Notes: generated from the sequence alone by a model not told the origin. Shown: positions 18,513 to 27,243, numbered from the stretch's first letter. The stretch is DNA of 64,000 nucleotides from Paenibacillus sp. NEAU-GSW1 (GCF_009737085.1 NZ_WOVL01000014.1:62001-126000), one strand, 5' to 3'. Numbers and translations are program-made.

Positions 18513-18556
18513 CAAAAACGAGCAGTCCAGGTTACCATAACCCGAGCTGCTCGTTT
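18513..18556 (-). terminator. Terminator overlapping the SRAP stop codon
   Basis: On the minus strand ACGAGCAG pairs with CTGCTCGT, with an inner GGGTTA/TAACC arm, followed by four T. The stop codon of the SRAP gene (18532-18534) lies inside the hairpin, so the last codons are part of the terminator stem. Confidence 0.75.
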
Positions 18557-19254
18557 TCGTCAGGATCTGTTGCTGTCAGTGTGATAGGCTCGATGCAGTC
18601 GGGCTCGTCATAGCGGACGCTGCCGACCGATGAGGTTACCGGGTAAGCTTCGAGCTCTTCCGAGGCGTAAGGGCGCAGCAGTCTCTCTAGCGCCGACGGT
18701 TCCTGCACGGATCGGTCAAGCCAGAAGGGCTCGTCCTCCGGTCGGAGTATGACCGGCATTCGGTCGTGGATGGGAGCCATAAGCGAATTGGGAGCCGTCG
18801 TCATAATGGTGCAGCTGTTAATCGTCGTGCCGTCGGCCGCTTTCCACGTTTCGTAAAGGCCAGCCATGCTGAAAATCGAGCGATCCTTGCGGACGATGCG
18901 CATCGGCTGCTTCGTTTTGCCGCCGGCTTCCTTCTTCCACTCGTAAAAGCCGTCGGCAGGGATGAGGCAGCGCTTGCGCCGCAGCGGCGTTAGGAAAGCC
19001 GGCTTTGCAGCCGCAGTCTCGGCACGGGCGTTCAGCATCATATTGCCGACCTTCGGGCTGTCCGCCCAAGGCGGGATAAGTCCCCATTTGAGCTCGCCAA
19101 GGCGATTCTGTTCACCGTCGTTGACGACGGCGAGCACCATTTGTCCGGGCGCGACATTATATTTCGGCCTATGATAGGGGACCGAGACGGCTCCAATCAT
19201 GTAGCGGAGCATCAGCTCCTCAAGCGAGACAGTAATTGTATATCTTCCGCACAT
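18532..19254 (-). CDS. SRAP (SOS-response-associated peptidase) family protein, HMCES/YedK type
   Basis: Forms a DNA-protein crosslink with abasic sites in single-stranded DNA, protecting them. The start at 19254 gives MCGRYT, so the catalytic Cys becomes residue 2 after the initiator Met, as the mechanism requires; the frame is open upstream but that extension would block the Cys. Other family motifs: LNARAET, CLIPADGFYEWKK and IHDRMPVIL (active-site His). 240 residues, normal length. B. subtilis YoqW and YoaM are relatives. Confidence 0.95.
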   Translation of the reverse strand: MCGRYTITVSLEELMLRYMIGAVSVPYHRPKYNVAPGQMVLAVVNDGEQNRLGELKWGLIPPWADSPKVGNMMLNARAETAAAKPAFLTPLRRKRCLIPADGFYEWKKEAGGKTKQPMRIVRKDRSIFSMAGLYETWKAADGTTINSCTIMTTAPNSLMAPIHDRMPVILRPEDEPFWLDRSVQEPSALERLLRPYASEELEAYPVTSSVGSVRYDEPDCIEPITLTATDPDENEQLGLW

Positions 19255-19560
19255 GGAATGCGCTCCTTTCCGGGCGGCTGCTAAGCTGTTTACATGATGT
19301 GATCCCCATGGAGACGGACAGCCACTCCGTGTAATTATTATCTTGCAAAGCATGCACAATTACTTTCCTGTCGCCAGCTATATACAAATTAATTCGAAAA
19401 TTAATCATAAGCATTGTCCTCTCGCTTAACGAGCTTGTCATTTCTTTGCTCTAGTTTTCCTATTCGACGCCCTGCTGTACATTCCTTGCGCAACATTGGA
19501 TATCCTATGCAGAAGAGGCTGGACGACTGGACGACAGGAGGGGCGGGATATGGGGTAAGC
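19255..19560. other. Intergenic region between divergent SRAP and DUF2515 genes
   Basis: 306 bp holding the leaders of two divergent genes. GGAGCGC lies before the SRAP start on the minus strand. The frame of the plus-strand gene is open through part of it (from 19414), with no good ribosome site. No clear LexA box or palindrome was seen. Confidence 0.4.
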
Positions 19561-20850
19561 ATGAAGAGGCGCCTGCCGATCGCTGTGCGAAAAAGCGGCG
19601 TTTGGCTGCTGCGGCTGCTGCAATGGCCAATCGCCGCCATCCGCTTGGCGGCAAGCAGGAGGCGGGAGCTTGCGCTTTCGCGAAAAATGGCTGCCGAAGC
19701 TTTCGCCGCGCCGCATCGGCAGCTCGGGCTTCGGCTTATGCCGGAAGCGGTTTCTTCGCTGTCCGCCGCCTGGCGGCAGCTTCCGCAGACTTCGCCGCAG
19801 CAGCATGCCGAATTAAGCGGGGAGGAGCTCGCTCTCATTGAGCGAATTCAGAGTGAAACTTCCAGCTTGAACCGGAACAATGTGACGCGCGCCGAAGCTT
19901 ACCGGCTCCTGTTTAACCGTTATCCGGAGCTGGAGTGGGCGATGCTGGCCCATTTCGTCTCGCGCAACGGCGGCTGGAATATGACGGACATTCAAGGCGA
20001 TTGGCTGCCGCGCTTGTTGAATGAACAACAACGGCGCGATTTGTTTCATTTTTTAGAGCGGTCGAACGCTTTAATTTTCCACGATGCCTATCCGCAGCTG
20101 CTCTTGTATGAGCATAGCTTGAAGCAACAGCAGCCGCTGTTTCATCTGCTGCCGGCGTTTGGGGTTTCGCGCTTTATGGCTCCGGTGTGGACCGCCTTCT
20201 GGCGTGAGAGGGACCCTGTGCCGTTAACGGTTGCGCTCATCGTCAACGAGCAAAATTACATTGAGAAGCGGGTCGTGCAGCAGCCGTATTTCCGCAAGCG
20301 GGTCATCGACACGCTCTTTTTTAATGTGCTGCCATGGCTTCAACTGAACGCCGTTCTGCTTCCTTATCAGTATTGCGGAGAGACCCGCCTGGCCGGCCTC
20401 GTCATCGAGCGGTTTCAAAGCCTTCACGAGCGGATTGAATTCGGCAAAAGGCTGTATGCAGTGCTATTCGGCGTTCCCCGCGTTGCGGAAGGCGCGCTTG
20501 CTTTCGCGGGCGCTATCCCGCATAGCGGCTCGCGCTCGGATTATTTGCCGGATTTGTTCAGTACGCTCCGGCAACCGGAACAGCAGCCTTATTCCGAGCG
20601 GCTCGCCGGCGCGCAGCTTCGCCCCGGCGCTCCGGCTATTTATAGCCCTGAGCTTGCCGATGCGTGGCCGGATCAGCCGTTTGCGCCTTCCGAGCCGGGC
20701 GATTGGTTCGAGCGGGCTGAGGATGTCGAGCCGTATTTTTGCGAGCTGCCGCTTCCTCCGTCCTTCGAATTGACAAGCGAGTACAGCCTGCTGTTAAAGC
20801 GGATCGAGCTGACCGTCCTTCTGAACGGAGGGAAGGAGCGGCAGCCGTAG
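19561..20850 (+). CDS. DUF2515 family protein (YppC-like)
   Basis: About 429 residues of unknown function. The segments NRNNVTRAEAYRLLFNRYPE and LAHFVSRNGGWNMTDIQG match what I know of the DUF2515 family of Bacillus/Paenibacillus. The start at 19561 (MKRRLPIAV, preceded by GGAGGGG at 16-bp distance) is the best of several in-frame choices; ATG 19507 is possible. The N-terminus is basic with a hydrophobic stretch (VWLLRLLQWPIAAI), and the rest looks soluble and rich in aromatic residues. It converges on the YolD/polymerase operon. Confidence 0.75.
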   Translation: MKRRLPIAVRKSGVWLLRLLQWPIAAIRLAASRRRELALSRKMAAEAFAAPHRQLGLRLMPEAVSSLSAAWRQLPQTSPQQHAELSGEELALIERIQSETSSLNRNNVTRAEAYRLLFNRYPELEWAMLAHFVSRNGGWNMTDIQGDWLPRLLNEQQRRDLFHFLERSNALIFHDAYPQLLLYEHSLKQQQPLFHLLPAFGVSRFMAPVWTAFWRERDPVPLTVALIVNEQNYIEKRVVQQPYFRKRVIDTLFFNVLPWLQLNAVLLPYQYCGETRLAGLVIERFQSLHERIEFGKRLYAVLFGVPRVAEGALAFAGAIPHSGSRSDYLPDLFSTLRQPEQQPYSERLAGAQLRPGAPAIYSPELADAWPDQPFAPSEPGDWFERAEDVEPYFCELPLPPSFELTSEYSLLLKRIELTVLLNGGKERQP

Positions 20851-20853
20851 AGG

Positions 20854-21327
20854 CTACCGAAACATCCTCGCAATATATTTCGCGATGCGCACGCTGATCT
20901 CCGCGCGCGCCGCGTCGCGGATCATCGAGAAGCGGTCTTCGTAGCCGCGGCATACGAAGCGGTAATGAATCGCGCCGCCTTCGCTTTCCATTTCGTCCTG
21001 AAACACGCGAATATTCCGTTCCTTCAGCTGTCTGCGAACTGAAGCCAAGTCGGTTTCGATTCGATTCATCAGCACCTGGGAGGCTTTCATATACAACGCC
21101 TTCATGGAATAGAAGGATAACTCGATGTCCCTGCAGTTTTTGTCTACGATGTTCAGCATCATCGGCAGCAGCACGAAGTCGCGAATGAGTTCCAGTTCCT
21201 CTTTGACGGGAACCGGGACGGGCTTGGCGACCTTCGGCTCGCGCTGATGCAAATATTGCTCCCGATGTTCAGGCAGCATCATGCGGCTGGATTCCCAGCG
21301 GCCGTTTCCTTCTAATTTTTTGCTCAT
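20854..21327 (-). CDS. YolD-like protein encoded with the Y-family polymerase
   Basis: 157 residues. The N-terminus (KLEGNGRWESSRMMLPEHRE) is the YolD signature; the rest is an alpha/beta extension with no motif I recognise. YolD-like proteins are encoded next to UvrX/YqjW polymerases in Bacillus (for example YqjX), are thought to act with them, and are induced by DNA damage. Its ATG overlaps the polymerase stop by 4 bases, so it is translated together with the polymerase under the same LexA boxes. Confidence 0.85.
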   Translation of the reverse strand: MSKKLEGNGRWESSRMMLPEHREQYLHQREPKVAKPVPVPVKEELELIRDFVLLPMMLNIVDKNCRDIELSFYSMKALYMKASQVLMNRIETDLASVRRQLKERNIRVFQDEMESEGGAIHYRFVCRGYEDRFSMIRDAARAEISVRIAKYIARMFR

Positions 21328-22577
21328 TTATAATGCCCTCCAATTTTAATGCTGCGCTCGCGGGCTTGCGCGGCATCCAGCAGTGAAGAAGCTCGTAAAA
21401 TCGAGGTCGTTCCGAATTTATTGCGGATGGCGTCGGTTGTTCGCTCCAATCGCCGTTCTCTCTCTCGGTTGCCGAACAGCGTAAGCTGGTACTGATCGTC
21501 CGGAACAAGCTTCGAGAGCGTGACGCCGAGCTTGCGGACGGGCAGCCGATCCCAATGCGCGTAAAAAAGCGACTTGGCGGCGGCGAATACTTCTCTTGCA
21601 ATGTTCGTCGGATCGGGCACTGTCATCTGGCGGAAAAAGCCGGTAGGCCGGTCGAAGTCGGCGCCTTGCGCGCCGGCTGCAACGACTTGCCCCATGTAGC
21701 CTTTGGCCCGGCAGCGGCGGCACACTTCTTCGCTTAGCTCCAGCAGGATGACATCGATCTCATGCGGCTCGGCGTAGTCGCGCGGCAGCGTCATCTGATG
21801 CCCGACCGCTTGCTGAGCGTCGTGCGTGTCGGGCTTCACGGGGCTCGGATCGATGCCGTTGGCCGTTTGCCAGTACAGCTCGGCTTGAATGTCGCTGTTC
21901 CGGCCCATGCGGGCGTGCATCCGGCGCTTCAGCTCAGCGAGCGGCATGCTGCCGATATCGCCGATCGTATGGATGCCCATCCGCTGGAAGTGGGCGGTCA
22001 TGCGCGAGCCGACGCCGAACATTTTGTTCACTGGCAGCGGCCACAGCAGCCGCTCAATATCCGGCTTCGGCAGCGTAAAAATGCCTTCGGCGTTCTTTTT
22101 CGCCCAAATATCTGTTGCCATTTTGGCCAAAATTTTGTTCGGGCCGATGCCGACCCGCGACCAAACGCCGGTATACAGCATGATTTTCGTCTGAATCTGG
22201 ACCGCGATCTGCTCCGGCGTGCCGAAGTAGGCGGCAGAACCGGTGACGTCAAGAAACTGCTCGTCGATCGAGAAGGGCTCGACCAAATCGGTGTAGCCTT
22301 TGAAAATGCCGGTAATCATAAGAGAAACATCGATGTACAATTGCATGCGCGGTTTAATGACGACGAGGTTCGGACATTTGGCCAGCGCCTGACCGAGCGT
22401 CTCGGCCGTCACGACGCCGTAGTTCTTGGCAATCGGGCAAGCGGCCAAAATAATGCCGGATCGGCGGGTCGGATCCCCGGCTACGACAACCGGATCGTTC
22501 AGATGCTCCGGGTGCGCCGCCTTCTCAACCGACGCGTAAAAGGACTGGCAGTCGATCAGCATAATGGTTCGTTCCAC
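21324..22577 (-). CDS. Y-family translesion DNA polymerase (YqjW/UvrX type)
   Basis: 417-residue error-prone polymerase for bypass of DNA lesions. Catalytic residues are visible in MLIDCQSFYASVEKA (first metal-binding Asp) and YSIDEQFLDVTG-type region SIDEQFLDVTG (Asp-Glu pair). Little-finger elements follow, including VRKLGVTLSKL. The GTG start at 22577 is preceded by AAGGTGGG at 6 bp; a longer upstream frame is non-coding because it runs over the promoter and the LexA boxes. Likely counterpart of B. subtilis PolY2 (YqjW). Operon with the YolD-like gene. Confidence 0.92.
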   Translation of the reverse strand: MERTIMLIDCQSFYASVEKAAHPEHLNDPVVVAGDPTRRSGIILAACPIAKNYGVVTAETLGQALAKCPNLVVIKPRMQLYIDVSLMITGIFKGYTDLVEPFSIDEQFLDVTGSAAYFGTPEQIAVQIQTKIMLYTGVWSRVGIGPNKILAKMATDIWAKKNAEGIFTLPKPDIERLLWPLPVNKMFGVGSRMTAHFQRMGIHTIGDIGSMPLAELKRRMHARMGRNSDIQAELYWQTANGIDPSPVKPDTHDAQQAVGHQMTLPRDYAEPHEIDVILLELSEEVCRRCRAKGYMGQVVAAGAQGADFDRPTGFFRQMTVPDPTNIAREVFAAAKSLFYAHWDRLPVRKLGVTLSKLVPDDQYQLTLFGNRERERRLERTTDAIRNKFGTTSILRASSLLDAAQARERSIKIGGHYK

Positions 22578-22594
22578 TATTCCCACCTTCGATA

Positions 22595-22608
22595 CGAATG
22601 TATGTTCT
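22595..22608. promoter_or_regulatory. LexA (DinR) box, proximal
   Basis: CGAATGTATGTTCT matches the Bacillus SOS box CGAAC-N4-GTTCG with a T in place of the left C and an end mismatch. It lies 17 bp upstream of the polymerase start codon. Confidence 0.8.
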
Positions 22609-22622
22609 TGTTTATTATATAC

Positions 22623-22636
22623 CGAATGTATGTTCG
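22623..22636. promoter_or_regulatory. LexA (DinR) box, distal
   Basis: CGAATGTATGTTCG, one mismatch from CGAAC-N4-GTTCG, within a longer palindrome (ACCGAA...TTCGGT). Together with the box at 22595 it makes a double operator 28 bp apart, centre to centre. Confidence 0.88.
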
Positions 22637-22755
22637 GTATGCAATAGGGGGATGAAGGGAATTTTAGACAGGGGAGAGTGTGGCAGAGAAGACTATTTGT
22701 ATGATCGCGATCAAGGTGAAGATTTAAAAATAAGATCCGTGGAACGTCAAAAAAC

Positions 22756-22790
22756 CAAAAGCTCCTGACCACTTCGGTCAGGAGCTTTTG
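22756..22790. terminator. Bidirectional terminator without an adjacent gene
   Basis: Fifteen-bp stem CAAAAGCTCCTGACC/GGTCAGGAGCTTTTG with loop ACTTC. It can act on both strands, but no gene ends near it on either side, so a neighbouring gene may have been lost. Otherwise 22640-22948 shows no coding sequence. Confidence 0.75.
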
Positions 22791-22948
22791 TTTCACATTC
22801 AACCCATTGATGTTAGCAGTATCACGAATCCAATTCCTACTAACAAACTGATCGGTAATACGGCTGGACAGCATGTACTATGAAACGAAAAGGGATTTTA
22901 TAGGTTGTTGTCGAATATACAGATTAAACCAACTAGGAGGTAATCAAT

Positions 22949-23104
22949 ATGAGTCAAGAACTTTGCCCTAACTGCCAAAACAAATACGACATTCAAAAAC
23001 CAGGCCGCTGTATCGGCTGCGGTAAAATTTATTGTCTTGCGTGCAGTAAGATTGAAAATAAATGCTGTCCTCATTGTGGGACATGCGGTGTTATGAGTGT
23101 ATAA
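22949..23104 (+). CDS. 51-residue zinc-ribbon protein
   Basis: Small protein beginning MSQELCPNCQNKYD, with ten cysteines arranged as CPNC, CIGCGK, CLAC and CCPHCGTC. Two zinc-binding knuckle pairs are likely. The start has an ideal AGGAGG 8 bp upstream. The product is unknown; such mini-ribbons can bind nucleic acid or act as a metal store. Standing alone between two terminators, it is probably its own transcription unit. Confidence 0.8.
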   Translation: MSQELCPNCQNKYDIQKPGRCIGCGKIYCLACSKIENKCCPHCGTCGVMSV

Positions 23105-23252
23105 CCTTCATCTTGTATAGCAATTAGCAAATAACTAGTTCATGACCGCATAATTTTGCGGTCCCGTTTGAAGAGGTACCGTTTTATAGCGGGGGAGCAG
23201 TACAGACCGGGAGCGGGAACTGCCGCTATATCTAGCCTTCATGATATGGAAC

Positions 23253-23288
23253 AAGCTGACTTCTGTATAAAGGAAGTCAGCTTTTTAT
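23253..23288 (+). terminator. Terminator between zinc-ribbon gene and RCC1 gene
   Basis: Eleven-bp stem AAGCTGACTTC/GAAGTCAGCTT followed by TTT. It lies between convergent genes and also has an A-rich left side, so it may work in both directions. A second, weaker hairpin (GACCGCA/TTGCGGTC, 23143-23163) lies upstream. Confidence 0.8.
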
Positions 23289-23303
23289 TGTTTGATAGCA
23301 TCA

Positions 23304-24764
23304 TCATTGCATCGATTTGATGACAATAGTCTTGTTATTCTTTTCCCAAGTGACGTTTGCTCCGAAGACCTCGCTAATAAAGCGAACAGGGACAAGCGTA
23401 TAGTTGTTTTCGATCGTCGGAGGTGTATCCAAAACGACGTTCTTTCCATTCACGATCGCAATGGAATCGCCAATAACCAGTACGGCAGAAATATCGCCTT
23501 TCGCAGCCTTGATGGTCGAGGTTGCCGAGTTCCATTGAACATCCGCTCCCAATGCTTCGAAAATCGTTCTTAGCGGCACTAATGTCCGATTATTGCGCGC
23601 GATGGGCGGTTGTTCGAATTGCAAAATCGTTCCGTCAACTTCAACGAATATAGGATCCTTTTCAATGATTTGGTTAATGAAACTTGGAACTGCAACCGGA
23701 GTTCGTCGATTCACAGTTGTTCCGTCGCCTGTGTATCCTTTACCCCATGACCATAAAATCCCATCCGATCGAATAGCCATCGAACGATATCCGATCCCGT
23801 GAGCTGCAATTCGATTGATTTTTTTCAATCCAATTACCTGAACAAGTATATCGCTTGAATCATAAGTGCCGTTACCCAATTGCCCGGCTGCATTGACACC
23901 GCTCGCCCACACGGTCCCATCTTTTTTAAGCAGCAGAGGTCCGCCAGCCGACGCTTGAACGGAAACGACATCTGTGACGCCTTGAAGAGATTGGGGATCA
24001 GATGCATTAGCTGTGGAGACCCCATTAATACGAGAAAAGGTATCGCCATTCGATCCCCAAAACCAGACGGTCCCGTCGGTTTTCAAACCGTAAGTATACT
24101 CGGCTCCTACAGCGATTTGTACGATATCTTTCACCCCAGCTACTTGGGTTGCTTTATCGGATAAATACCAAACGGTTCCATCCGACATTAGAGCCATGAA
24201 ACTTCCGTAACCGGCGGAAATATAAACAATGTTTTCGAAACCTATTAACTGTGCAGGGGTATCGGTAAATTCACCCCATCCCCATACGGTTCCGTCTTTC
24301 TTGACTGCGTAGCTTCGAGTCCAATCCGCTTCGATGGAAACGACGTCCGTTAAGCCGCTCACCTTTTGAGGAGTAGTTCGGCTGACCGTAGTTCCATCAC
24401 CTAATTGGCCGGAGTGATTGCCGCCCCATGTCCAAACGGTTCCGTCTCTTTCAAGCGCTAAAGAGTGTACCTGCCCGCCAGCTACTTGAACGATATCAGT
24501 TAAACCAGGTGCTTTTTCAGGGATGAGGGCAGATAAATTGGTTTCTGAACCTGCAGATCCACGGTAGGTTGTCGTATCTCCCCACTGCCACACGGTTCCG
24601 TCATTTTTAATGCCCAGACTGTGGGTAACACCTACGGCAATTTCTTTCCAACCCCAAGAGTTGGCGGCAGCCGATTGCGCTTGAACGCTAGGGGATCCAA
24701 GAATGATAGTCACGAATGAAACTAAGATACATATTTTCAAAAAGCAAACGGAGCTAGATTTCAT
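23304..24764 (-). CDS. Secreted RCC1-repeat protein with C-terminal stalk domain
   Basis: 486 residues. It has an N-terminal signal peptide (about 1-30, ending in VQAQS), seven RCC1-type blades each marked by DGTVW/DGILW with WGxN..GQLGDGT loops (about 35-365), and a C-terminal copper-amine-oxidase-N-like stalk domain (about 375-486). The stalk domain has the NNRTLVPLR and NNYTLVPVRF repeats. It is predicted to form an extracellular beta-propeller; RCC1 propellers bind proteins. The stalk domain is common in Paenibacillus cell-surface proteins. Partner unknown. Confidence 0.9.
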   Translation of the reverse strand: MKSSSVCFLKICILVSFVTIILGSPSVQAQSAAANSWGWKEIAVGVTHSLGIKNDGTVWQWGDTTTYRGSAGSETNLSALIPEKAPGLTDIVQVAGGQVHSLALERDGTVWTWGGNHSGQLGDGTTVSRTTPQKVSGLTDVVSIEADWTRSYAVKKDGTVWGWGEFTDTPAQLIGFENIVYISAGYGSFMALMSDGTVWYLSDKATQVAGVKDIVQIAVGAEYTYGLKTDGTVWFWGSNGDTFSRINGVSTANASDPQSLQGVTDVVSVQASAGGPLLLKKDGTVWASGVNAAGQLGNGTYDSSDILVQVIGLKKINRIAAHGIGYRSMAIRSDGILWSWGKGYTGDGTTVNRRTPVAVPSFINQIIEKDPIFVEVDGTILQFEQPPIARNNRTLVPLRTIFEALGADVQWNSATSTIKAAKGDISAVLVIGDSIAIVNGKNVVLDTPPTIENNYTLVPVRFISEVFGANVTWEKNNKTIVIKSMQ

Positions 24765-24925
24765 AAATGATTCACCTACATATTTAAAATGAGAATACGT
24801 CTTTATTGTATCATGGGATTATTGGTAATGTTATCCTTATTCCTGAAAATAACCCGCTGCACTTCCTCTTTATATTTATTATATGTTTTGGTACAATTTA
24901 CAATCATATTTAAGGAGAGTCAGAG

Positions 24926-25636
24926 ATGAGAAAATTATTAAGCAGTACGATTGTTTTAGCTGTTTTAATCACAATTATGTTGCCATTCGGAGTATCTGCA
25001 CATTCTGGCAGAACAGATGGCAGTGGAGGACATAATTGTTCTGCGAAATCGGTAAGCAAAGGCTTATGTTCGGGGTACCATTATCATAATGGCGGTGGAT
25101 CTAGCAGCTCGAGCTCAGATAGCAGCAGTTCATCTTCCTCTTCGGTCACAAAAGAAAAAGTCATTTATAACGAGAGCGCACCTTATCCGTATTGTAAAAA
25201 GGTAAAAGATGTATACCAATCCAGTGACGAGTATTACATCTACTATGAACGAGTATGGGATTGCACAAGATACACAGAGAGCGGTTCGGTTTATACTGAG
25301 CTTGATTTGAGCTTGTATGTTAATGATACCTATCAAAGCCTTCAACAAAATTTCATCAGCATTAAGAACTCGAGCTATATTTACATTCGAGATCTAAAAA
25401 AAGCATTCGATTATGAGTTGGAAATCGATGACTCTAAAAATGTAATTTTAAAATCTACCGATCATACCATTAAGATCTATGCAGAAAGTAGAAAAATTTA
25501 TTTGGACGGGAAATATACAGGATTTAATGCCGTCAAAGTTGATGGTAATTATTACCTTCCGTTCCGGGCATCGGTTAAATGGGCTGAAGGTAAAATACAG
25601 TCGATCGACAACACTGCTGTATATATAACAAATTAA
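24926..25636 (+). CDS. Secreted YHYH-domain protein with stalk-like C-terminus
   Basis: 236 residues. Signal peptide (about 1-25), then the YHYH motif region SGRTDGSGGHNC...CSGYHYHNGG with conserved His/Cys, a serine-only linker of about 20 residues, and a C-terminal domain resembling the stalk domain of the neighbouring RCC1 protein (NSSYIYIRDLKKAF, YLPFRASVKWAEG). GGAGAGTCAGAG ribosome site. The gene is clearly more A+T rich than its surroundings, which may mean horizontal origin. Role unknown; His-rich motif may bind metal. Confidence 0.8.
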   Translation: MRKLLSSTIVLAVLITIMLPFGVSAHSGRTDGSGGHNCSAKSVSKGLCSGYHYHNGGGSSSSSSDSSSSSSSSVTKEKVIYNESAPYPYCKKVKDVYQSSDEYYIYYERVWDCTRYTESGSVYTELDLSLYVNDTYQSLQQNFISIKNSSYIYIRDLKKAFDYELEIDDSKNVILKSTDHTIKIYAESRKIYLDGKYTGFNAVKVDGNYYLPFRASVKWAEGKIQSIDNTAVYITN

Positions 25637-25650
25637 AAGAAGCTTTAATA

Positions 25651-25684
25651 AAAGGTCAGGCCTGCTAATAGGTCTGACCTTTTA
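25651..25684 (+). terminator. Terminator after the YHYH gene
   Basis: Stem AAAGGTCAG/CTGACCTTT (with a GGCC/GGTC continuation) followed by TTTA. A second hairpin, GGGCTGTCC/GGGCGGCCC near 25768-25790, follows and has no gene of its own. Confidence 0.8.
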
Positions 25685-25860
25685 TTGTTGGCAGTATCCG
25701 TTTTTCTTAGAGACTAGCATACAGTTGTGAATTGGTAAGGAAATTGTTTTATAAATGTACAATAGGGGCTGTCCTAAAGGGCGGCCCTATTTCATTAGTG
25801 CATCGCTGTACGGCAGCGCTATTTAGCGTAAAACGCCCCGTCTTCACTGCTTTTTTCGAG

Positions 25861-25887
25861 AAATAACGCTGTGAGACAGCGCTATTT
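25861..25887. repeat. Dispersed short palindrome before the PadR gene
   Basis: AAATAACGCTG-TGAGA-CAGCGCTATTT, the same element family as at 2289, 28916 and 56863. A degenerate half copy (GGCAGCGCTATTTAGCG) lies just upstream at 25811-25827. No gene seen in 25690-26012. Confidence 0.75.
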
Positions 25888-26012
25888 AGCATAAATCACT
25901 GCCTCAACTAGCCGGCGGTGAAAAATATTTTTTCAAATATGGTATTTCAACATGCACATTACCTTGACTGTCACAGTAATATATCGTATGATGCTGATGT
26001 GGGGGTGATAAA

Positions 26013-26342
26013 ATGAGCGAAAACAAAATCACATCAGACCTGCTTCGCGGACATACAGATACGATGATACTAAGGCTCTTATCCGAAGCTGACCGCTACG
26101 GCTACGAAATCGTCAAGCTAATTGCCGAGCGCTCGGGCGGCGAATATGAACTGAAGGAAGCGACGATGTATTCCAGCTTCCGGCGGCTCGAAGCAGACGG
26201 CGATATCGAATGGTATTGGGGTGATGAATCGCAGGGTGGTCGGCGTAAGTATTTTAAGATCACCGAAAAAGGCAAGGATACGTACGCCCGCAACAAAAGC
26301 AACTGGGAGTATGCCAAACGAGTGCTTGAAAACTTACTATAA
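26013..26342 (+). CDS. PadR-family transcriptional regulator
   Basis: 109-residue winged-helix repressor with the PadR pattern: LRGHTDTMILRLLSEADRYGYEI, ELKEATMYSSFRRLEADG (recognition helix and wing) and RRKYFKITEKG. A promoter-like TTGACT (25963) and TATGAT (25985) precede it. PadR repressors with a following ABC-2 exporter usually control the whole cassette and respond to drugs or peptides. The next three genes follow closely on the same strand. Confidence 0.92.
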   Translation: MSENKITSDLLRGHTDTMILRLLSEADRYGYEIVKLIAERSGGEYELKEATMYSSFRRLEADGDIEWYWGDESQGGRRKYFKITEKGKDTYARNKSNWEYAKRVLENLL

Positions 26343-26353
26343 GGAGATGTGAA

Positions 26354-27223
26354 ATGATGAATCAGAAATTGACGAACTATGTGAACGGCGTTTTTACACC
26401 ATATGAGGGAGTAAAAAGCGTCAACGAATTAAAGGCTGACCTGCTTTCCGATTTGCAGGAACGGTACAGTGAGCTCAAAGCCGAGGGCAAAGATGAGGAA
26501 ACAGCGTTTAAGTTGACGGTTGAGAGCATCGGCGACATTGAGCAAACGATATTGGAGGTTGCCAATCTTTCCCGCTCGCTGGAACGGCAAGTACTGACAA
26601 ACTTTAACGCAAGCAATCTGGCGCAAAGCGACTTTGCAGGCGTAACGGCCCGTAAAGGTCAGTTTAAAGGCAGCGCGCTGCACGGTTCCGACTTTTCGGG
26701 CGCGGATTTGACCGGCAGTTCGTTCAAGAGCAGCGACGTACGCGAAGCTAATTTTGACGGCGCGAATTTGACAGACTGCAGCTTTCAGGCGCTTGACCTG
26801 ACCAATGCAAGCTTTAATAAGTCGATTCTTGTACGAACCAATTTCAGCAAATCGGGGCTCGACGGCGTTCATTTCACAGGCGTAAGGTTGACCGATGTCA
26901 CGTTGACGCTGACCGATCTTCGAAAAACGAATTTTGAAGGCTGTACATTTGAAGGGGTTGACTTCAAGTACTCCGATCTGAGCGGGAAGCGTTTTGACGG
27001 ACAGACGTTTATCGGCGTTAAATTTGAAAAAGCGGCGTTAACAGAAGCTTCGTTCAAGGGCGCTACATTGAATAATGTTTCTTTCCACCCTGGGTTTACT
27101 TTAACGAAGAAGTACTATCGGATGATCAAAACCGTCTGCTTTGACGGCGCAACGATGGATAAACTGACCTATGCATTGCTCAAAGGCATGGAAGCCAATT
27201 TGTCGAAAGTGACAGTTATTTAA
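26354..27223 (+). CDS. Pentapeptide-repeat protein with N-terminal permease-prefix-like domain
   Basis: 289 residues. The first ~75 (YVNGVFTPYEGVKSVNELKADLLSDL...) look like the 'permease prefix' helical domain found in front of many PadR-linked membrane proteins. The rest (about 80-275) is a run of pentapeptide repeats of the A(D/N)LxG form (SDFSGADLTGSSFKSSDV, ANFDGANLTDCSFQ), which fold into a right-handed quadrilateral beta-helix. There is no membrane segment. Pentapeptide proteins can protect DNA gyrase by mimicking DNA (Qnr family); whether this one does is unknown. 11 bp after padR, 20 bp before the ABC gene. Confidence 0.85.
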   Translation: MMNQKLTNYVNGVFTPYEGVKSVNELKADLLSDLQERYSELKAEGKDEETAFKLTVESIGDIEQTILEVANLSRSLERQVLTNFNASNLAQSDFAGVTARKGQFKGSALHGSDFSGADLTGSSFKSSDVREANFDGANLTDCSFQALDLTNASFNKSILVRTNFSKSGLDGVHFTGVRLTDVTLTLTDLRKTNFEGCTFEGVDFKYSDLSGKRFDGQTFIGVKFEKAALTEASFKGATLNNVSFHPGFTLTKKYYRMIKTVCFDGATMDKLTYALLKGMEANLSKVTVI

Positions 27224-27243
27224 TTTTTAAGGGAGGGAATCCG

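Noticed and set aside
21762-22655. Plus-strand frame opposite the Y-family polymerase
   Set aside because: Antisense of a certain gene, starts inside it, no ribosome site.
25766-25792. Hairpin GGGCTGTCC/GGGCGGCCC as a gene terminator
   Set aside because: No gene ends directly before it (the YHYH gene already has its own terminator), so it was not listed as a separate terminator.
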